Assembly: GCA_029879595.1 (NCBI GenBank)
Contig: JAOUPZ010000221.1
Location: 1-5,566 of the forward strand
From: Deltaproteobacteria bacterium
Lineage (GTDB): Bacteria > SAR324 > JACQKK01
Reading direction: 5' to 3'
Length of the DNA stretch: 5,566 bases
Part shown: positions 5,528 to 5,566 of the stretch, piece by piece
Layout: every line of letters starts with the position of its first letter
Position numbering within the stretch: the stretch's first letter is position 1
Made by a program: the position numbers and the translations under genes
The notes under the pieces: generated by a model
Database searches by the model: none
Told to the model about the DNA's origin: nothing
Seen by the model: the letters and a program-made list of their open reading frames with translations, nothing else

Positions 5528-5558
5528 GCCCTAAGCCCTTTAGGGCGGCTTTAGGGCG
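5516..5558. repeat. Perfect 19-bp inverted repeat with 5-base loop
   Basis: The 19 bases at 5516-5534 are exactly complementary to 5540-5558, with loop GCCCT. The arms are themselves built from repeated GCCCTAA / TTAGGGC units, so several alternative foldings exist, including GCCC-TAAA-GGGC on the minus strand. It could be the stem of a terminator or attenuator, or a dispersed palindromic repeat. Confidence 0.75.
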
Positions 5559-5566
5559 GACCACCC

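Larger units (their letters stand above)
5055..5566. other. 512-bp stretch upstream of the oxidoreductase without a convincing gene
   Basis: No frame on either strand looks like a protein. The plus-strand frames starting at 5048 and 5061 overlap the oxidoreductase start and have no family-like features. A 34-codon minus-strand frame (5272-5376) lacks a ribosome site. The stretch holds a candidate promoter, several palindromes and, at the right edge, overlapping hairpins with a T-run. A gene ending just right of the window on the minus strand would explain the terminator at 5503-5527. Confidence 0.6.

Overview
All five genes that can be supported here lie on the minus strand. Reading in the direction of transcription (right to left), they are: an FMN-dependent nitronate monooxygenase / enoyl-ACP reductase II-like oxidoreductase, the molybdenum cofactor gene moaC, an unrecognised mostly helical 239-residue protein, a small DUF2203-family protein, and a double-ATPase-domain oligopeptide/dipeptide-type ABC transporter ATPase whose 3' end leaves the window. 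The plus strand carries several long open frames, but these are antisense shadows of the real genes caused by GC-rich codon use. The DNA looks moderately GC-rich (about 58-60% by eye). The protein style and gene mix suggest an anaerobic proteobacterium-like organism, perhaps Desulfobacterota (former Deltaproteobacteria). That assignment is an inference from protein character, not from a marker gene.

Layout. 1-1593: ABC ATPase, 531 residues visible, ending inside the signature motif of the second domain, with a good ribosome binding site. 1594-1741: short spacer with a hairpin and a 12-base palindrome. 1742-2095: DUF2203 protein with a good ribosome binding site. 2127-2166: candidate intrinsic terminator overlapping the stop codon of the next gene. 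2164-2883: unrecognised protein. 2884-3296: 413 bp with no convincing gene but several inverted repeats and an imperfect direct repeat. 3297-3791: moaC. 3817-3841: textbook intrinsic terminator for the oxidoreductase gene, ending only 25 bp before the moaC start. 3882-5054 (possibly to 5135): oxidoreductase. 5055-5566: no convincing gene, but a candidate sigma-70-type promoter, small palindromes, and at the right edge a perfect 19-bp hairpin that overlaps a second, mutually exclusive terminator hairpin.

The genes do not form an obvious pathway. MoaC makes cyclic pyranopterin monophosphate for molybdenum cofactor synthesis, the ABC ATPase powers peptide-type solute transport, and the oxidoreductase is a flavoenzyme of uncertain substrate. 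Terminators separate at least the first two genes, so this looks like a run of co-oriented single transcription units rather than one operon. I see no CRISPR array, insertion sequence, tRNA, rRNA or defence cassette. The parts worth a second look are the overlapping hairpins at the right edge, the structured 413-bp gap, the terminator set tightly against moaC, the cysteine cluster of the oxidoreductase and the unrecognised 239-residue protein.
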